From SG8-39 sp041558415 (GTDB taxonomy: Bacteria; Pseudomonadota; Gammaproteobacteria; Burkholderiales; SG8-39), in the NCBI GenBank assembly GCA_041558415.1, contig JBFFEY010000002.1, positions 95,881 through 159,880 on the forward strand: a stretch of DNA of 64,000 nt, given 5' to 3'. Each line of letters opens with the position of its first letter. Within the stretch, counting starts at the first letter, position 1. Position numbers and translations under genes: made by a program. Positions 9,054 through 18,178 of the stretch are shown here, piece after piece. The notes under the pieces are model-generated. The model was not told the origin of the DNA, made no database searches, and was given only the letters and a program-made list of their open reading frames with translations.

Positions 9054-9673
9054 TGCCCGGTTGCCTCCGGCTTCACTTCGCGGCTCTCCACCGGCGCCTG
9101 AATCTGCGGGCTTCGATATGTGAAGCGGTGCCAGGCCGACTCAAAGCGCCACTCGTTGCTCGTGAGCGCACTGACCTGGATCGGTTTGGGCAGCAGCGAG
9201 ACATCCAGACGCATGCGCACGGCGGCCTCGTACTGCGCTTCGGAGACCAGCGCAATGCGCTCGCCGACGACCCAGTTGCGTATCCGACGCAGCACGCCGA
9301 GCGCCTCCTCGAGCGTCGCAAACTGTAGCTCGAGCGGCCCGCTCGACAGTACGTACTGTCGCGACAGGGCATGGTAGGACAGACGCAGCTGCAGGCGCTT
9401 CGACGCTGCGCGCTCGTCAGCCCAGTACCAGCGCGGGCGCGTCATCTCGAACTCCACCAGGAAGTACAGCGGCACGCCGTTCGACAGCGCGTCGGCGAGG
9501 CGCGGCGGGAAGTCAAAAGCAAAGTCCGCCTGCAGCACAAGACCTTCGTTTGCCAGGCGCAGCGCGGCGGCACGCAGCTGGATTTCCTCCGCCTGCGCGC
9601 CAACGGCGATGGAAAAGAATGCGATCAGCAGGACCCTGCGCAGCCCGGTCAAGCAACGCGCGCGAGACCGCAT
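9050..9673 (-). CDS. DUF4390 secreted protein
   Basis: A 207-residue protein with a basic, hydrophobic N-terminus ending in a likely signal-peptidase site (GAQA-EE near residue 28), then a mainly beta domain rich in Arg and aromatic residues (FEMTRPRWYWADERAASKRL). This is the DUF4390 pattern, commonly found next to ntrY and rsmB in Betaproteobacteria; its function is unknown. The ATG at 9673 overlaps the rsmB TAA by one base (TAATG), and its stop overlaps the ntrY start by four. A longer frame to 9733 runs into rsmB and hides the signal peptide. The position suggests a periplasmic partner of the NtrY sensor, but this is inference. Confidence 0.85.
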   Translation of the reverse strand: MRSRARCLTGLRRVLLIAFFSIAVGAQAEEIQLRAAALRLANEGLVLQADFAFDFPPRLADALSNGVPLYFLVEFEMTRPRWYWADERAASKRLQLRLSYHALSRQYVLSSGPLELQFATLEEALGVLRRIRNWVVGERIALVSEAQYEAAVRMRLDVSLLPKPIQVSALTSNEWRFESAWHRFTYRSPQIQAPVESREVKPEATGQ

Positions 9674-10965
9674 TAGGTTCGCTTTTCGACGAGCGCGAAG
9701 AAAAAACCGTCCTGCCGCGCATCCGGCAGGCACTGCGCCGGACTGCCTGCAGGCAGGGGAAGGCGTTCCGCATCCGGCTGGCGGCGGAGGAACAACTCGA
9801 TCACGGCATCGTTCTCCTGCGGAAACACCGAGCAGGTCACGTACAGCAATTTACCACCGGGCGCGAGCACCCGCCAAAGCGCATCGAGAATCTGTCCTTG
9901 CCGCTGCGCGAGCGCCGTGATGTCCTCCTCGCGCCGGATCCATTTGATGTCCGGGTGCCTGCGAACCACGCCTGACCCCGAGCACGGCACGTCGGCCAGC
10001 ACGCGATCAAAATACCGACCGTCCCACCACGTCGCCGGCGCTTGGCAATCGGCGTTGGTCACACGGCCGGTGAGACCGAGGCGGCGGAAATTCTGCTCGA
10101 TCCGCGCGCAGCGCAGGGCATCGATATCGAGCGCGGCCAGATCGACGTCCGCCGTCTCGAGAATGTGCGCACTCTTGCCGCCCGGGGCCGCGCAGGCGTC
10201 GAGCACGCGCAGTTCGGGTTTCAGATCGAGGTATTCGACCGCACGTTGTGCGCCCGCGTCCTGCACCGACAGCGCGCCCTCCATGAAACCCGGCAGGCGC
10301 TCCACCGGCACCGGGCGTGCGAGCAGGATTCCAACCGGGCCGATGCGCTCGGCAGCCAATCCTTCCGCCGCCAGCGTTTCGAGCATCGCCTGCGGCGTTG
10401 CCCGCCGGCGGTTCACCCGCAGGCACATCGGCGGATGCAGGTTGCCGGCCTCGAGCAGCTGTGCCCAGTCCGCTGGGTAGGCATCGCGCAACGCCTCGAT
10501 CCACCACGCGGGATGCTGATGGCGTGCCTCTGGGTCCTGCAACAGCCGCGCCTCGAGCAGTTTTCGCTCGCGCAGAAAGCGGCGCAGCAGTGCGTTGACG
10601 AAGCCTTTCGCTGGCCACTTCTCGAGCAGTGCGCAGGCGCGCACTGCCTGATCGACGACCGTATAGGGCGCGTGACGGCCGGATTCAAGCAGATACAGCG
10701 CGCTCCAAAGCAGCGCCTCGACGAGCGCCTCGCTGCGGCCCTGTCTCGAAAGGGCGCGCACGATGGCCTGCGAACGGCCGTAGCGCCGAAGGGTTCCGTG
10801 CGTCACGTCGATCAGTGCCGCGCGCGGTGCGGCAAAACCTTCCTCCGCCGCACGCGCGATCTCGGCGGACAAGCTCTTGCCCGCGGCCACGCGCGCGATA
10901 ATGCGGCTCGCGCCCTGCAGCACGTCCGCGACGCCCGCGCGCGGCGGCACCGGCTGCGCGTTCAC
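9673..10965 (-). CDS. rsmB: 16S rRNA (cytosine-967-C5)-methyltransferase
   Basis: Methylates C967 of 16S rRNA using S-adenosylmethionine. The 430 residues have an N-terminal NusB-like RNA-binding domain (about 1-150) and a C-terminal Rossmann methyltransferase domain with the AdoMet motif LDACAAPGGKSAHILE. The two catalytic-site cysteines are in DVPCSGSGVVRRHPDIKW and LLYVTCSVFPQENDAV. Length and order are normal for RsmB/Sun. Its start overlaps the fmt stop by four bases, as in the widespread fmt-rsmB arrangement. Confidence 0.95.
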   Translation of the reverse strand: MNAQPVPPRAGVADVLQGASRIIARVAAGKSLSAEIARAAEEGFAAPRAALIDVTHGTLRRYGRSQAIVRALSRQGRSEALVEALLWSALYLLESGRHAPYTVVDQAVRACALLEKWPAKGFVNALLRRFLRERKLLEARLLQDPEARHQHPAWWIEALRDAYPADWAQLLEAGNLHPPMCLRVNRRRATPQAMLETLAAEGLAAERIGPVGILLARPVPVERLPGFMEGALSVQDAGAQRAVEYLDLKPELRVLDACAAPGGKSAHILETADVDLAALDIDALRCARIEQNFRRLGLTGRVTNADCQAPATWWDGRYFDRVLADVPCSGSGVVRRHPDIKWIRREEDITALAQRQGQILDALWRVLAPGGKLLYVTCSVFPQENDAVIELFLRRQPDAERLPLPAGSPAQCLPDARQDGFFFALVEKRT

Positions 10966-11897
10966 GGCGCCGCGGTACCCAGCCGCTCACCGACCGTTAC
11001 CGGTCGACCCCGCAAAAATGCGGTCGCCTCGAGCGGCTTCCCGCCAGCGCGTTGCAGGCGGCGGATTCGCAGCGCGCCCTTGCCGCAGGCCACCGTCAGA
11101 CCGTCCGGCCCCACGGCAACGACGCGTCCCGGTTCGCCCGATTCATCCACCACCCCCGCGTCCCAAATCTTGACCGGCTCTCCGCCCAGCGTGCTGACCG
11201 CGCCAGGCGCGGGCCGCAGCGCACGGATCTGGCAGGCGAGCGCCTGCGCTGGGCGAGACCACTCGAGAATGCTGTCCGACTTGACGAGCTTTTGCGCGTA
11301 GCTGACGCCAGCCGCCGGCTGCGGCGTTGCGGGCAGCGTGCCTCGGCGCAGCGCGTCGAGCGCAGCGACGATCATCTCCGCACCGAGCGCCGCGAGCTTG
11401 TCGTGCAGCGAGCCTGCGTCGTCATCGTCCGCAATCGCGATTGCACGCTGCATGAGCATCGGGCCGGTATCCAGCCCGCTGTCCATCTGCATGATCGTGA
11501 TGCCGGTTTCCGTATCACCCGCCATGATGGCGCGCTGGATCGGCGCGGCGCCGCGCCAGCGCGGCAGCAAAGAGGCATGAATGTTGATCGCGCCCCGCGG
11601 CGCGATATCGAGCACCGCTTGCGGAAGGATTAGGCCGTAGGCCGCGACGACCAAGACCTCCGGGGCCGCCGCGGCGATGCGCGCAGCGTCCGCAGACTTG
11701 CGCAGACTCGTCGGCTGGTAGACCTCGAGGCTGCGCGCCAACGCATAACGCTTGACGGCCGATTGCGTCGCGCGCAGTCCGCGTCCGGAAGGTCGATCCG
11801 GTTGCGTCAGGACCAGCGCAATCTCGTGCCGGGCCTCGAGCAGGCCGGCGAGCGCACGCTCGGCGAATTCAGGCGTACCGGCGAAAACGATGCGCAC
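10962..11897 (-). CDS. fmt: Methionyl-tRNA formyltransferase
   Basis: Formylates Met-tRNA(fMet) with 10-formyltetrahydrofolate for translation initiation. The 311 residues show the N-terminal formyltransferase domain with FAGTPEFAERAL, INIHASLLPRWRGAAPIQRA (the Asn-His catalytic region) and GDTETGITIMQMDSGLDTGPM. The smaller C-terminal domain (about 205-311) binds tRNA. The gene lies 84 bases after def and overlaps rsmB by four bases. Normal length. Confidence 0.97.
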   Translation of the reverse strand: MRIVFAGTPEFAERALAGLLEARHEIALVLTQPDRPSGRGLRATQSAVKRYALARSLEVYQPTSLRKSADAARIAAAAPEVLVVAAYGLILPQAVLDIAPRGAINIHASLLPRWRGAAPIQRAIMAGDTETGITIMQMDSGLDTGPMLMQRAIAIADDDDAGSLHDKLAALGAEMIVAALDALRRGTLPATPQPAAGVSYAQKLVKSDSILEWSRPAQALACQIRALRPAPGAVSTLGGEPVKIWDAGVVDESGEPGRVVAVGPDGLTVACGKGALRIRRLQRAGGKPLEATAFLRGRPVTVGERLGTAAP

Positions 11898-11981
11898 AGC
11901 GATTAGCGAGCAATCATCCGGTTGCTGCCCACGCCGCTCGCCCCGGATGCACGCTGCCGGCCTCAGGGCTCGCGCCGGCCG

Positions 11982-12485
11982 TCAGGCGCTCTTCTTGAGT
12001 TGCTTGGCGAGCTTGGTGCGTACGCGCTGCTGCTTGAGCTGGGACAGGTACTCGACGAACACCTTGCCGCGGAGGTGATCCATCTCGTGCTGCAGGCAGA
12101 CGGACAACAGCCCCTGCGCCTCGAGCGTAAATGGATGGCCGTTCTGGTCGTAGGCGCGCACTTTTACCCGCTCGGCGCGCGGCACCGCCTCGTACACGGT
12201 TGGCACCGACAGGCAACCCTCCTCAATGTCCGACACGCCGTGCGACTCGAGGATCTCCGGATTCACGAGCACGATCAGCGAATCGCGTCGCTCCGAGACG
12301 TCGATCACGATCACCTGCTTGTGGACGTCGACCTGCGTCGCGGCAAGCCCGATTCCCGGTGCGGCGTACATGGTTTCGGCCATGTCGGCGACGAGTTGCT
12401 TGAGCCCTTCATCGAAGACCGTCACGGCCGCGGCCACCTTATGCAGCCGGGCATCCGGATAGCGAAGAATGTGCAGTAGTGCCAT
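11982..12485 (-). CDS. def: Peptide deformylase
   Basis: Metalloprotease that removes the N-formyl group from new proteins. With the ATG at 12485 (MALLHILRYPD) it has 167 residues, the usual size; an upstream in-frame Met at 12509 would add an unconserved leader. Motifs are PGIGLAATQ (about 43-51), EGCLSVP with metal ligand Cys91, and QHEMDH with ligands His133 and His137 and catalytic Glu134. It is first in the minus-strand operon, transcribed away from the LysM gene. A 146-base divergent gap (12486-12631) holds an A+T-rich patch near 12505-12525 likely to contain promoters. Confidence 0.97.
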   Translation of the reverse strand: MALLHILRYPDARLHKVAAAVTVFDEGLKQLVADMAETMYAAPGIGLAATQVDVHKQVIVIDVSERRDSLIVLVNPEILESHGVSDIEEGCLSVPTVYEAVPRAERVKVRAYDQNGHPFTLEAQGLLSVCLQHEMDHLRGKVFVEYLSQLKQQRVRTKLAKQLKKSA

Positions 12486-12631
12486 GAAACGACTAGAAAA
12501 CGCTTGCAAATTTAATAGATTAGAGGCAGCATTTCACGCGGCATGTAAGCTGTCTCGGGTTTGTGCTAGATTTGCGCCGATCGCCAGAAATTCAAGCCTT
12601 CCCGGGCACTTAGACCACGATCGGGGGTGCT

Positions 12632-13684
12632 ATGTTCAAGCAATTGGGAAAGTCTATCACAGCGCTCGCCTTCGCCCTGGGCGGCTTGGCGGCGTTAACC
12701 GCGGGCGCCGCGCCACCGAAATCGGCGGTGGTGAAGGCCGACGCACCGGACAGCTACACGGTCGTTAAAGGGGACACGCTGTGGGACATCGCCGGCCGCT
12801 TTACGGATACGCCGTGGCGCTGGCCAGAGCTGTGGGACCTCAACAAGGACCAAATCAAGAACCCCCACTTGATCTACCCGGGCGATGTCATCCGCCTCGA
12901 CCGACTGAGCGGACGGCTGTCGATCGCCGGACAGCGTGATCCCAACCGGCTCTCGCCCCGCATCCGTGACGAAGGCTCGACGGAAAAGGCTATTCCGAGC
13001 ATTCCGGCGTCGATCATCGAGCCGTGGCTCTCACGTCCTCTCGTCGTGGAGCCTGATGGCCTCGACAACGCCCCGACCATCGTTGCGACCGAGGACAACC
13101 GGGTCGTGATTGCTACCGGCAGCCGCGCGTACGTATCGGGAATGGCCGAAGGCAAGCCCGACTCGGGATGGTACGTCTACCGCCAGGGTAAGGCGCTGGT
13201 GGACCCGGACACCGAGCAGACGCTGGGTTTCGAGGCAATGTACCTGGGCACGGCCCGCCAGCTGCGCGCCGGAGATCCGGCGACCGTGGAGCTGACCAGT
13301 ACGACCGAAGAAGTCGGCAGGGGCGACAAGTTGATACCGATCGGCAAGCCCGAGGTGGTGACCTACGCGCCGCATGCGCCGTCGACCTTCGTCAAGGGCC
13401 GCGTCATTTCGATCTACGGCGCGCGCGGCCGCCTCGCCGAAGAAGGACAGTCGGCGATCGTCGCCCTGAACCGCGGTGCTGCGAACGGACTCGAAGTCGG
13501 CCACGTGCTTGCGCTCTATACGCAGAGCAACACGGTGAAGGTCGCCAACGGCGGCACGCTGCAGACCCCCGAGGAGCGCTACGGGCTGGTGTTCGTGTTC
13601 CGCGTGTTCGAGCGTGTCTCCTACGCGCTGGTGATGAAGGTCAGGCGGCCCGTCAACAATCTGGATATCGTTCAGACGCCCTGA
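12632..13684 (+). CDS. Secreted LysM-domain protein
   Basis: A 350-residue protein with a signal peptide (residues 1 to about 26, ending ALTAGAA), then one LysM domain (about 41-90: SYTVVKGDTLWDIAGRF through HLIYPGDVIRL). LysM binds peptidoglycan. The remaining 250 residues have no motif I recognise. Proteins of this layout regularly precede dprA in Betaproteobacteria and are thought to sit in the periplasm at the cell wall; the exact role is not known. An imperfect hairpin and a 75-base gap separate it from dprA. Confidence 0.85.
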   Translation: MFKQLGKSITALAFALGGLAALTAGAAPPKSAVVKADAPDSYTVVKGDTLWDIAGRFTDTPWRWPELWDLNKDQIKNPHLIYPGDVIRLDRLSGRLSIAGQRDPNRLSPRIRDEGSTEKAIPSIPASIIEPWLSRPLVVEPDGLDNAPTIVATEDNRVVIATGSRAYVSGMAEGKPDSGWYVYRQGKALVDPDTEQTLGFEAMYLGTARQLRAGDPATVELTSTTEEVGRGDKLIPIGKPEVVTYAPHAPSTFVKGRVISIYGARGRLAEEGQSAIVALNRGAANGLEVGHVLALYTQSNTVKVANGGTLQTPEERYGLVFVFRVFERVSYALVMKVRRPVNNLDIVQTP

Positions 13685-13730
13685 CCGGGCGGCCCACGTG
13701 CCGAACCGTCGACAGGCCCGTCGTCCCCAG

Positions 13731-13755
13731 GCGGGCGCCGCCGCGGAGCGCCCGC
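13731..13755 (+). repeat. G+C-only hairpin just before the dprA start
   Basis: Eight-base inverted repeat GCGGGCGC (13731-13738) and GCGCCCGC (13748-13755) with a nine-base loop. It ends four bases before the dprA ATG at 13760 and leaves no clear ribosome binding site outside the stem. No T-run follows, so an intrinsic terminator is unlikely. It could limit dprA initiation or simply reflect base composition. Confidence 0.4.
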
Positions 13756-13759
13756 GCGG

Positions 13760-14857
13760 ATGACGGCGGACGCCGGGCTGGCAAGCTGGCTACGTCTGAC
13801 ACTCGCACCTGGCCTCGGTCCCGCAAAAATCCGCGCGTTGCTCACGCGCTATGGCCTGCCCGAGCAGGTTCTAGCGGCGCCGCACCGCGAACTCGTCTCC
13901 GTCGTCCCGGCCAGCGCCCTCGAGGCGCTCGAATCGAACGCGCTGGACGCCGCCGTCGAGCGCGCCCTGGCATGGAGCCAGCAACCCGGCTGCGCAATCG
14001 TCACGCTTGGCGACGCGGCCTACCCCAGCCGCTTGCTGGAAACTTCCGACCCGCCTTCGCTGCTCTATATTCGCGGCAATCCGGACGTCCTGAGGCGGCC
14101 TTCGCTCGCCATCGTCGGCAGCCGCAACGCCACCGCGCAGGGCGCGCGGAACGCCGAGCGCTTTGCGCGCGCGTTCAGCGACGCGGGCCTGAGCATCGTC
14201 TCAGGCCTTGCGCTGGGCATCGACGGCGCGGCCCACCGCGGTGCACTCGAAGGTCGAGGTTCGACCGCCGCGGTGCTCGGCACGGGCGTCGACATCGTTT
14301 ATCCTGCACGTCATGTCGATCTGGCCGAGGCGATCGCGGCACACGGTGCGTTGGTGAGCGAGTTCCCGCTCGCCACACAGCCTGCAGCGGGACATTTTCC
14401 GCGACGCAACCGCCTGATCAGCGGTTTGACCCTGGGTTGCCTGGTCGTCGAGGCCGCACTCGAATCGGGTTCGCTCATCACCGCGCGCGCGGCGCTGGAG
14501 CAAGGCCGCGAGGTGTTCGCGATCCCCGGTTCGATTCATTCGCCGCTCTCGAAGGGCTGCCATGCACTGATCAAGTCCGGCGCCAAGCTCGTCGAGAGCG
14601 CGGAAGACGTGCTGAGCGAACTGTCAGCGCTCTTGCCGCGCAGCGTGGCGGCGCGATCCACCGCCCCCCTCGCGAGCCCTGATGCGCCGCAGGATCCGCT
14701 TTTGCTCAAGCTGATGGGAGACGATCCGGTCGACGTCGAGGCGCTGCGTGCGCGCACCGGCTGGCCGGCGGAGCGGATCACCGCTGAATTGCTGCAGCTC
14801 GAACTCGCTGGCCGGGTGGAAACGCTCGCTGGCGGTCTCTTTCAACGCCTTCGCTGA
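13760..14857 (+). CDS. dprA: DNA-processing protein DprA
   Basis: Protects incoming single-stranded DNA and loads RecA during natural transformation. The 365 residues include an N-terminal SAM-like segment (LTLAPGLGPAKIRALL), the DprA Rossmann domain (IVGSRNATAQGARNAERFA; VSGLALGIDGAAHRGAL; GTGVDIVYPARH; FPRRNRLISGL; ALEQGREVFAIPGSI) and a C-terminal winged-helix domain (about 310-365). Length is normal. smg starts 10 bases after the stop, a conserved dprA-smg arrangement. Confidence 0.96.
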   Translation: MTADAGLASWLRLTLAPGLGPAKIRALLTRYGLPEQVLAAPHRELVSVVPASALEALESNALDAAVERALAWSQQPGCAIVTLGDAAYPSRLLETSDPPSLLYIRGNPDVLRRPSLAIVGSRNATAQGARNAERFARAFSDAGLSIVSGLALGIDGAAHRGALEGRGSTAAVLGTGVDIVYPARHVDLAEAIAAHGALVSEFPLATQPAAGHFPRRNRLISGLTLGCLVVEAALESGSLITARAALEQGREVFAIPGSIHSPLSKGCHALIKSGAKLVESAEDVLSELSALLPRSVAARSTAPLASPDAPQDPLLLKLMGDDPVDVEALRARTGWPAERITAELLQLELAGRVETLAGGLFQRLR

Positions 14858-14867
14858 GAGGTTGACC

Positions 14868-15326
14868 ATGTACGAGGTCCTTGCCTACGTGTACGAGCAC
14901 TACGAAAGAACCGATCTGGCGTACAACGGAGACAAAATTGCGCGCAAGCTCTCGGCCGCGGGTTTCGAGCGCGAGGAAATCCACTCCGCCCTGCGCTGGC
15001 TTGCCGGCATGCGCACTGGCGCCAGCGGGGAAGCAACGGTGATCCCGAACGTCGCCGCCGCACACCGTGTCTACTCGCCGCGCGAGCTGGCCAAGCTCGA
15101 CACCGCATGCCTCGGCTACCTCCTCATGCTCGAGCACTCCGGCGTCCTTTGTCCCCAGACGCGCGAACAAGTTCTCGAACGCGCCCTCGCGGCGGACGGC
15201 GAGCCGCTGCTGCTCGCGCAACTCAAGGTCATCGTGCTGATGGTGCTCTGGAATCAGGACCTGCCGAGCCGGCAGTTGCTGGCGCACGACCTGTTCGTGG
15301 CCTCCGAGTCGCAGCTGCCGAGCTGA
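14868..15326 (+). CDS. smg: Smg family protein (DUF494)
   Basis: A 152-residue soluble protein beginning MYEVLAYVYEHY and ending with a helical region (VIVLMVLWNQDLPSRQLLAHDLF), typical of the Smg/DUF494 family found just after dprA in many proteobacteria. Its function is not established. The ATG at 14868 was chosen because it matches the family start and follows GAGAGG at 14855-14860; a longer frame from 14748 overlaps dprA. It is probably co-transcribed with dprA. Confidence 0.92.
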   Translation: MYEVLAYVYEHYERTDLAYNGDKIARKLSAAGFEREEIHSALRWLAGMRTGASGEATVIPNVAAAHRVYSPRELAKLDTACLGYLLMLEHSGVLCPQTREQVLERALAADGEPLLLAQLKVIVLMVLWNQDLPSRQLLAHDLFVASESQLPS

Positions 15327-15421
15327 CCCGCGCCCGCCGGAGCCGTCCTCGCAGGTGCGCGCGCACGCGCGCTTAGCGCAATTTCACCATTCGCGCTCGA
15401 CGAGACGATTGTGCGCCGCGG

Positions 15422-15451
15422 TTGCCGGCCTGCGGAGTTTGCACTTATCAT
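15422..15451 (+). promoter_or_regulatory. Candidate sigma70 promoter upstream of topB
   Basis: TTGCCG (15422-15427), 18 bases, TATCAT (15446-15451). It lies in the 215-base gap between smg and topB and points toward topB, giving a leader of about 85 bases. The -10 matches five of six consensus positions and the -35 four of six. Nothing else was recognised in the gap apart from a G+C-rich inverted repeat near 15360. Confidence 0.45.
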
Positions 15452-15541
15452 CTGCCGCCTTTCTGGACCGGTCGCGCAACGCAAGCTGCTCATGCAGCGC
15501 ATCCGCGCAGTTCTTCGACCCTCGAAGCCAGGCATACCCAA

Positions 15542-18163
15542 TTGGCGAAAAATCTGATCATTGCTGAGAAGCCCTCTGTTGCAGCCGACATCGCGCGAGC
15601 GCTTGGCGGCTTCACGCGCAAGGGCGACTATTTCGAGAGCGACGACAATGTGCTCGCGGCCGCAGTCGGTCACTTGCTGGAGCTCGTCGTGCCGGAACAG
15701 TACGAGGTCAAGCGGGGCAAGTGGTCGTTCGCGCACTTGCCCGTGATTCCGCCGCACTTCGAGCTCGCGCCGATCGAGCGCAACGCCGAGCGCCTTAATC
15801 TGCTGCTGCGGCTGATCAAGCGCAAGGACGTCACCCGCCTTGTCAATGCCTGCGATGCGGGACGCGAGGGTGAACTGATCTTCCGCTACATCGTGCAGCA
15901 CGCGCGCAGCCAGAAGCCCATCTCGCGCTTATGGTTGCAGTCGATGACCCAGCAGGCGATCCGCGAGGGCTTTGCCAGCCTGCGTCCCGACAAGTCGCTG
16001 CTGCCGCTCGCCGACGCCGCAAAGTGCCGCTCGGAGGCCGACTGGCTCGTCGGCATCAACGGCACACGGGCGATGACCGCGTTCAACTCCAAGGAGGGCG
16101 GCTTCTATCTGACGCCCGTCGGCCGGGTACAGACGCCCACGCTTGCCCTGCTGGTCGAGCGTGAAGAGCGCATCCGCGCCTTCGTGCCGCGTGACTACTG
16201 GGAAGTGCATGCGCGCTTCCGTGCCAAGGCAGGCGAATACACGGCACGCTGGATCGATCCGGAATTCCGCAAGGACGAGGATGCGGAGCGCAGGGCGGAT
16301 CGGCTGTGGAGCCGGGACGCTGCCGAGGCAATCGTTGCAGCCTGCCAAGCCGAGCAGGGTCGGGTCTCCGACGAAACCCGTCCGTCGACGCAGCAGCCGC
16401 CTCTGCTGTTCGATCTCACCAGCCTGCAGCGTGAAGCCAACGGCCGTTTCGGGTTTTCCGCGAAAGGCACGCTGGCGCTGGCGCAGGCGCTGTACGAACG
16501 CCACAAGGTTCTCACTTATCCGCGGACCGACTCGCGCGCGCTGCCGGAGGATTATCTCGCCACCGTCGGCCAGACGATGGACGCACTCGCCGACGTCGAG
16601 GGCTTTGGCCAACATGCGCGCAACGTACTGAAGAACAAGTGGATCAAGCCAAGCCGGCGGATTTTCGACAACAGCAAGATCTCCGACCACTTCGCAATCA
16701 TTCCGACTCTGCAGGTGCCGCGCCATCTGAACGAGGCGGAGCAAAAGCTGTATGACCTGGTCGTGCGCCGATTCCTCGCCGTCTTTCACCCGGCGGCCGA
16801 GTTTCTGCAGACGACGCGTATCACCCAGGTCGGGGAGCACCGCTTTCGCACCGACGGTCGCGTGCTGCAGAAACCCGGCTGGCTCGCGGTATACGGCCGC
16901 GAGGTGCAGGGTCAGAGCGACAGCCTGCCGCCGGTCGAATCGGGCGAGCCCGTCAGCACGCTCGAAGTAACCAGCCAGGCCAATCAGACCAAGCCACCGG
17001 CGCGCTACACCGAAGCGACTCTGCTGTCGGCCATGGAAGGCGCGGGAAAGCTCGTCGAGGACGACGAGTTGCGCGAGGCGATGGAGGCCAAGGGTCTCGG
17101 CACGCCGGCGACCCGCGCCGCGGTCATCGAGGGCCTGATCCAGGAAGAGTACGTGCACCGGAGCGGCAAGGAGCTGGTCCCGGCGCCGAAGGCTTTTTCG
17201 CTGTTCTTCGCGCTCAAACATTTCGGCGTCAGCGAAATTACCTCGCCCGAACTCACCGGCGACTGGGAATACAAGCTCAAGCAGATGGAGCAGGGCAAAC
17301 TGCGGCGCGAGGAGTTCATGGATCACATCGAGGAGGTCACGCGCGATCTCGTCGAGCGCATCCGCTCCGGCGAGATTCCGGACACGGCCTTCGCAACCGT
17401 GTCCGAGCCCTGTCCGAAGTGCGGCGGCACCGTGCAGGAGAACTATCGCAAGTTCCAGTGCCAGAAGTGCGATTTCTCGCTATGGAAGGTGCTTTCCGGA
17501 CGCGAGTGGTCGCCGGAGGAGATCGGCGAGCTGTTCCGCGAGCGTTTTATCGGCCCGCTGCACGGCTTTCGGAGCCGGATCGGAAGACCGTTTACGGCCG
17601 GCATCCGCCTAAATGACGAGCAGCGGCTTGAATTCGACTTCGGTCAGGGATCGGCCTCGGACGAATCCGCCGCGCCGCCCGATTTTTCGGACCAGCGCAG
17701 CCTCGGACCCTGCCCGAAATGCGGCGCTGGGATCTACGAACACGGCGCCGCTTATGTCTGCGAGAAGGCATTCGGCCAGGACCGCAACTGCGATTTCCGC
17801 TCGGGCAAGATCATCCTGCAGCAGACCATCGAGCGCGCGCAGATGGAAAAGCTGCTCGCTGAGGGCAAGACGGATCTGCTGCCCCGCTTCATCTCGAAGA
17901 CGGGCCGGCCGTTCAAGGCCTTCCTCGTGCGGCAGCCCGAGGGGCGCGTCGGATTCGAATTCATGCCGCGCGCCACGGCTACCGACAAGGCGTCACGCGG
18001 CGCAGCGGCGAAGAGCGCAACCCGCGCCCGCGCGGAGACGGAAGACAAGCCGGCACGCGGCAGGAAGGCCACCGCACCGGCGCGGCGCGCCGCAACGCAG
18101 CGGCGCGGCAAAAAAGCGAATGCGCCTGCCAAGCAGGCGCGCCGCAAGGCGGCGCGCGGCTAG
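15542..18163 (+). CDS. topB: DNA topoisomerase III (type IA)
   Basis: Relaxes or decatenates DNA by single-strand passage. It starts at TTG (15542), chosen because the next residues AKNLIIAEKPSVAADIAR are the conserved family N-terminus; the frame upstream has no family sequence. The 873 residues include a TOPRIM domain (NACDAGREGELIFRYIV), catalytic Tyr326 in LTYPRTDSRALPEDY, and two C-terminal Cys-rich elements (CPKCGGTVQENYRKFQCQKC near 625 and CPKCGAGIYEHG near 724). A 60-residue tail very rich in Ala, Lys and Arg follows. The long form with zinc elements is usual for betaproteobacterial TopB. It is convergent with gyrB, 15 bases away. Confidence 0.93.
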   Translation: MAKNLIIAEKPSVAADIARALGGFTRKGDYFESDDNVLAAAVGHLLELVVPEQYEVKRGKWSFAHLPVIPPHFELAPIERNAERLNLLLRLIKRKDVTRLVNACDAGREGELIFRYIVQHARSQKPISRLWLQSMTQQAIREGFASLRPDKSLLPLADAAKCRSEADWLVGINGTRAMTAFNSKEGGFYLTPVGRVQTPTLALLVEREERIRAFVPRDYWEVHARFRAKAGEYTARWIDPEFRKDEDAERRADRLWSRDAAEAIVAACQAEQGRVSDETRPSTQQPPLLFDLTSLQREANGRFGFSAKGTLALAQALYERHKVLTYPRTDSRALPEDYLATVGQTMDALADVEGFGQHARNVLKNKWIKPSRRIFDNSKISDHFAIIPTLQVPRHLNEAEQKLYDLVVRRFLAVFHPAAEFLQTTRITQVGEHRFRTDGRVLQKPGWLAVYGREVQGQSDSLPPVESGEPVSTLEVTSQANQTKPPARYTEATLLSAMEGAGKLVEDDELREAMEAKGLGTPATRAAVIEGLIQEEYVHRSGKELVPAPKAFSLFFALKHFGVSEITSPELTGDWEYKLKQMEQGKLRREEFMDHIEEVTRDLVERIRSGEIPDTAFATVSEPCPKCGGTVQENYRKFQCQKCDFSLWKVLSGREWSPEEIGELFRERFIGPLHGFRSRIGRPFTAGIRLNDEQRLEFDFGQGSASDESAAPPDFSDQRSLGPCPKCGAGIYEHGAAYVCEKAFGQDRNCDFRSGKIILQQTIERAQMEKLLAEGKTDLLPRFISKTGRPFKAFLVRQPEGRVGFEFMPRATATDKASRGAAAKSATRARAETEDKPARGRKATAPARRAATQRRGKKANAPAKQARRKAARG

Positions 18164-18173
18164 CGCGCGCCGC
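18149..18173. terminator. Possible bidirectional hairpin at the topB/gyrB junction
   Basis: G+C-rich inverted repeat, about 9-10 base pairs (18149-18157 with 18165-18173), with the topB stop codon in or next to the loop. It lies between convergent topB and gyrB. There is no T-run on either side, so it would be a weak or factor-assisted terminator at best. Confidence 0.35.
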
Positions 18174-18178
18174 GCACC

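Noticed and set aside
11898..11981. Possible small gene between def and fmt
   Set aside because: 84 bases with no start codon and ribosome binding site followed by a useful frame.
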